DNA of 6,699 nucleotides from Candidatus Parvarchaeota archaeon (GTDB lineage Archaea > Nanobdellota > Nanobdellia > Pacearchaeales > GW2011-AR1), in the NCBI GenBank assembly GCA_004195435.1, contig PSPM01000017.1, positions 11,676-18,374 on the forward strand, written 5' to 3'. Made by a program: the position numbers and the translations under genes. The notes under the pieces are model-generated. The model saw only the letters and a list, made by a program, of their open reading frames with translations. It searched no databases and had not been told where the DNA came from. This document shows, piece after piece, positions 6,130 to 6,699 of this stretch (position 1 is the stretch's first letter; every line of letters begins with the position of its first letter).

Positions 6130-6152
6130 TTTTTTCTCGTAATTGATAAGTA

Positions 6153-6158
6153 TTTAAA
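6153..6158 (-). promoter_or_regulatory. TATA box of topA
   Basis: TTTAAA, in the context aATTTAAATa read on the minus strand, has its first base 29 nt before the A of ATG 6129, the same spacing as for eL15. It supports a leaderless topA mRNA and the long N-terminal version of the protein. Confidence 0.68.
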
Positions 6159-6200
6159 TTATATAGTTTTTACGCAATTATGAGAATTTTTAAGATAGTT

Positions 6201-6206
6201 TTATAA
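6201..6206 (+). promoter_or_regulatory. TATA box of the right-edge membrane protein gene
   Basis: TTATAA within gTTTTATAAATAAc begins 29 nt before ATG 6230. The topA TATA box lies 43-48 bp away on the other strand, so the 100-bp gap (6130-6229) holds two separate, back-to-back promoters. No Shine-Dalgarno precedes the ATG. Confidence 0.65.
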
Positions 6207-6229
6207 ATAACTATTGTTATTTTTTTTGA

Positions 6230-6699
6230 ATGGTTGATTTTGCGGAATTTAAAAAATTCTTTATGTTTAATTTGATTGGTAGTTTAATAGTTGCTTCTTT
6301 GGTTGCAGTTGTATCTGTTTTAATTGGAGAGTTCAATCAGACTGCTCAAAGATCATTATGGACTCTCTCGATGGTAATAGTTCATTCGTTCATTAGTTTG
6401 GCTTTTATATGGGATGATAAAAAACAAGATACTTTTGAGACATTTTCTTTTTTCAGCAATGTTATATTCTCATTAGTAATTGTTAGTTTTTTAACTTCTA
6501 TTTTCGGTATATGGAGCATCATTACTCCAGAATCAGTTGGGAATTTATATCAAACATACTTTGTAGTTGCTTTTGCTGCCCTCCATGCAGATATTTTATC
6601 TAAGGCATTACATAAGGAAACTTATCTAGATGTGATAGTATATGTAAATTACATATTTATACTAATAGTAGTTTCATTGATACAGCCAATAATCTGGGA
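6230..6699 (+). CDS. Unrecognised multi-pass membrane protein, 3' end cut by the window edge
   Basis: ATG 6230 opens 156 codons without a stop, up to the window edge. The start is MVDFAEFKKFFMFNLIGSLI. Hydrophobic segments lie at about 12-33, 43-62, 74-97, 106-124 and 133-152, separated by short loops such as GEFNQTAQR, WDDKKQDTF and KALHKETY, so this is an integral membrane protein with at least five likely passes. Polar or aromatic residues inside or beside the helices (His52, His119 with Asp121, several Trp) could be functional but fit no signature I can name. No signal peptide apart from the first helix is seen. TTATAA 29 nt upstream supports the start and a leaderless mRNA. It diverges from topA, which says nothing about function. 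It could be a transporter-like or sensor-type protein; I do not assign a family. Confidence 0.78.
   Translation, partial: MVDFAEFKKFFMFNLIGSLIVASLVAVVSVLIGEFNQTAQRSLWTLSMVIVHSFISLAFIWDDKKQDTFETFSFFSNVIFSLVIVSFLTSIFGIWSIITPESVGNLYQTYFVVAFAALHADILSKALHKETYLDVIVYVNYIFILIVVSLIQPIIW

Noticed and set aside
1..6699. tRNA/rRNA genes, CRISPR repeats, insertion sequences, att sites
   Set aside because: None seen by reading. Gaps between genes are short (34, 29, 78 and 100 bp, plus 197 bp filled by the topA remnant), and no repeated units or terminal inverted repeats were noticed.

Overview
The window is strongly AT-rich and clearly archaeal. It encodes ribosomal protein eL15 (L15e), two proteins with class III (archaeal pilin) signal peptides, a FlaI/TadA-type pilus ATPase and an archaeal-style type IA topoisomerase. 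Genes lack Shine-Dalgarno sites, and four of them carry a TATA hexamer whose first base lies exactly 29 nt before the ATG, which points to leaderless transcripts. Small lysine-rich proteins, tight packing and low GC suggest a DPANN archaeon (Woesearchaeota/Pacearchaeota/Nanoarchaeota type). This placement is an inference from style, not a phylogeny.

Layout. Left third (1-2686): a pilus locus of two divergent units. On the minus strand, a two-TM protein with a winged-helix-like tail (1739-1116) overlaps the start of a secretion/pilus ATPase (1141 to beyond the left edge, cut inside its Walker A loop). On the plus strand, two small pilin-like proteins (1818-2258, 2255-2686) overlap by 4 bp. Together they look like the motor, an accessory membrane protein and the subunits of a type IV pilus-like filament. 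A platform protein and prepilin peptidase are not in view. Middle (2692-3931): eL15 and an unrecognised 198-aa protein, each with its own promoter. Right half (3933-6129, minus): topoisomerase I (topA). Right edge (6230-6699, plus, divergent from topA): start of an unrecognised multi-pass membrane protein.

The most interesting point is the 3' end of topA. The 666-aa enzyme stops at 4129, but the next ~200 bp still encode, in the +1 frame and without a stop, an evident topoisomerase C-terminal zinc-ribbon module that ends 1 bp from the convergent gene. The first CxxC knuckle is missing and the cysteines expected in the second ribbon are replaced. The zinc module therefore appears both degenerate and out of frame, while the enzyme core keeps all its catalytic motifs and has gained a ~70-residue lysine-rich N-terminal extension. 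No RNA gene, CRISPR array, insertion sequence or obvious repeat was found.
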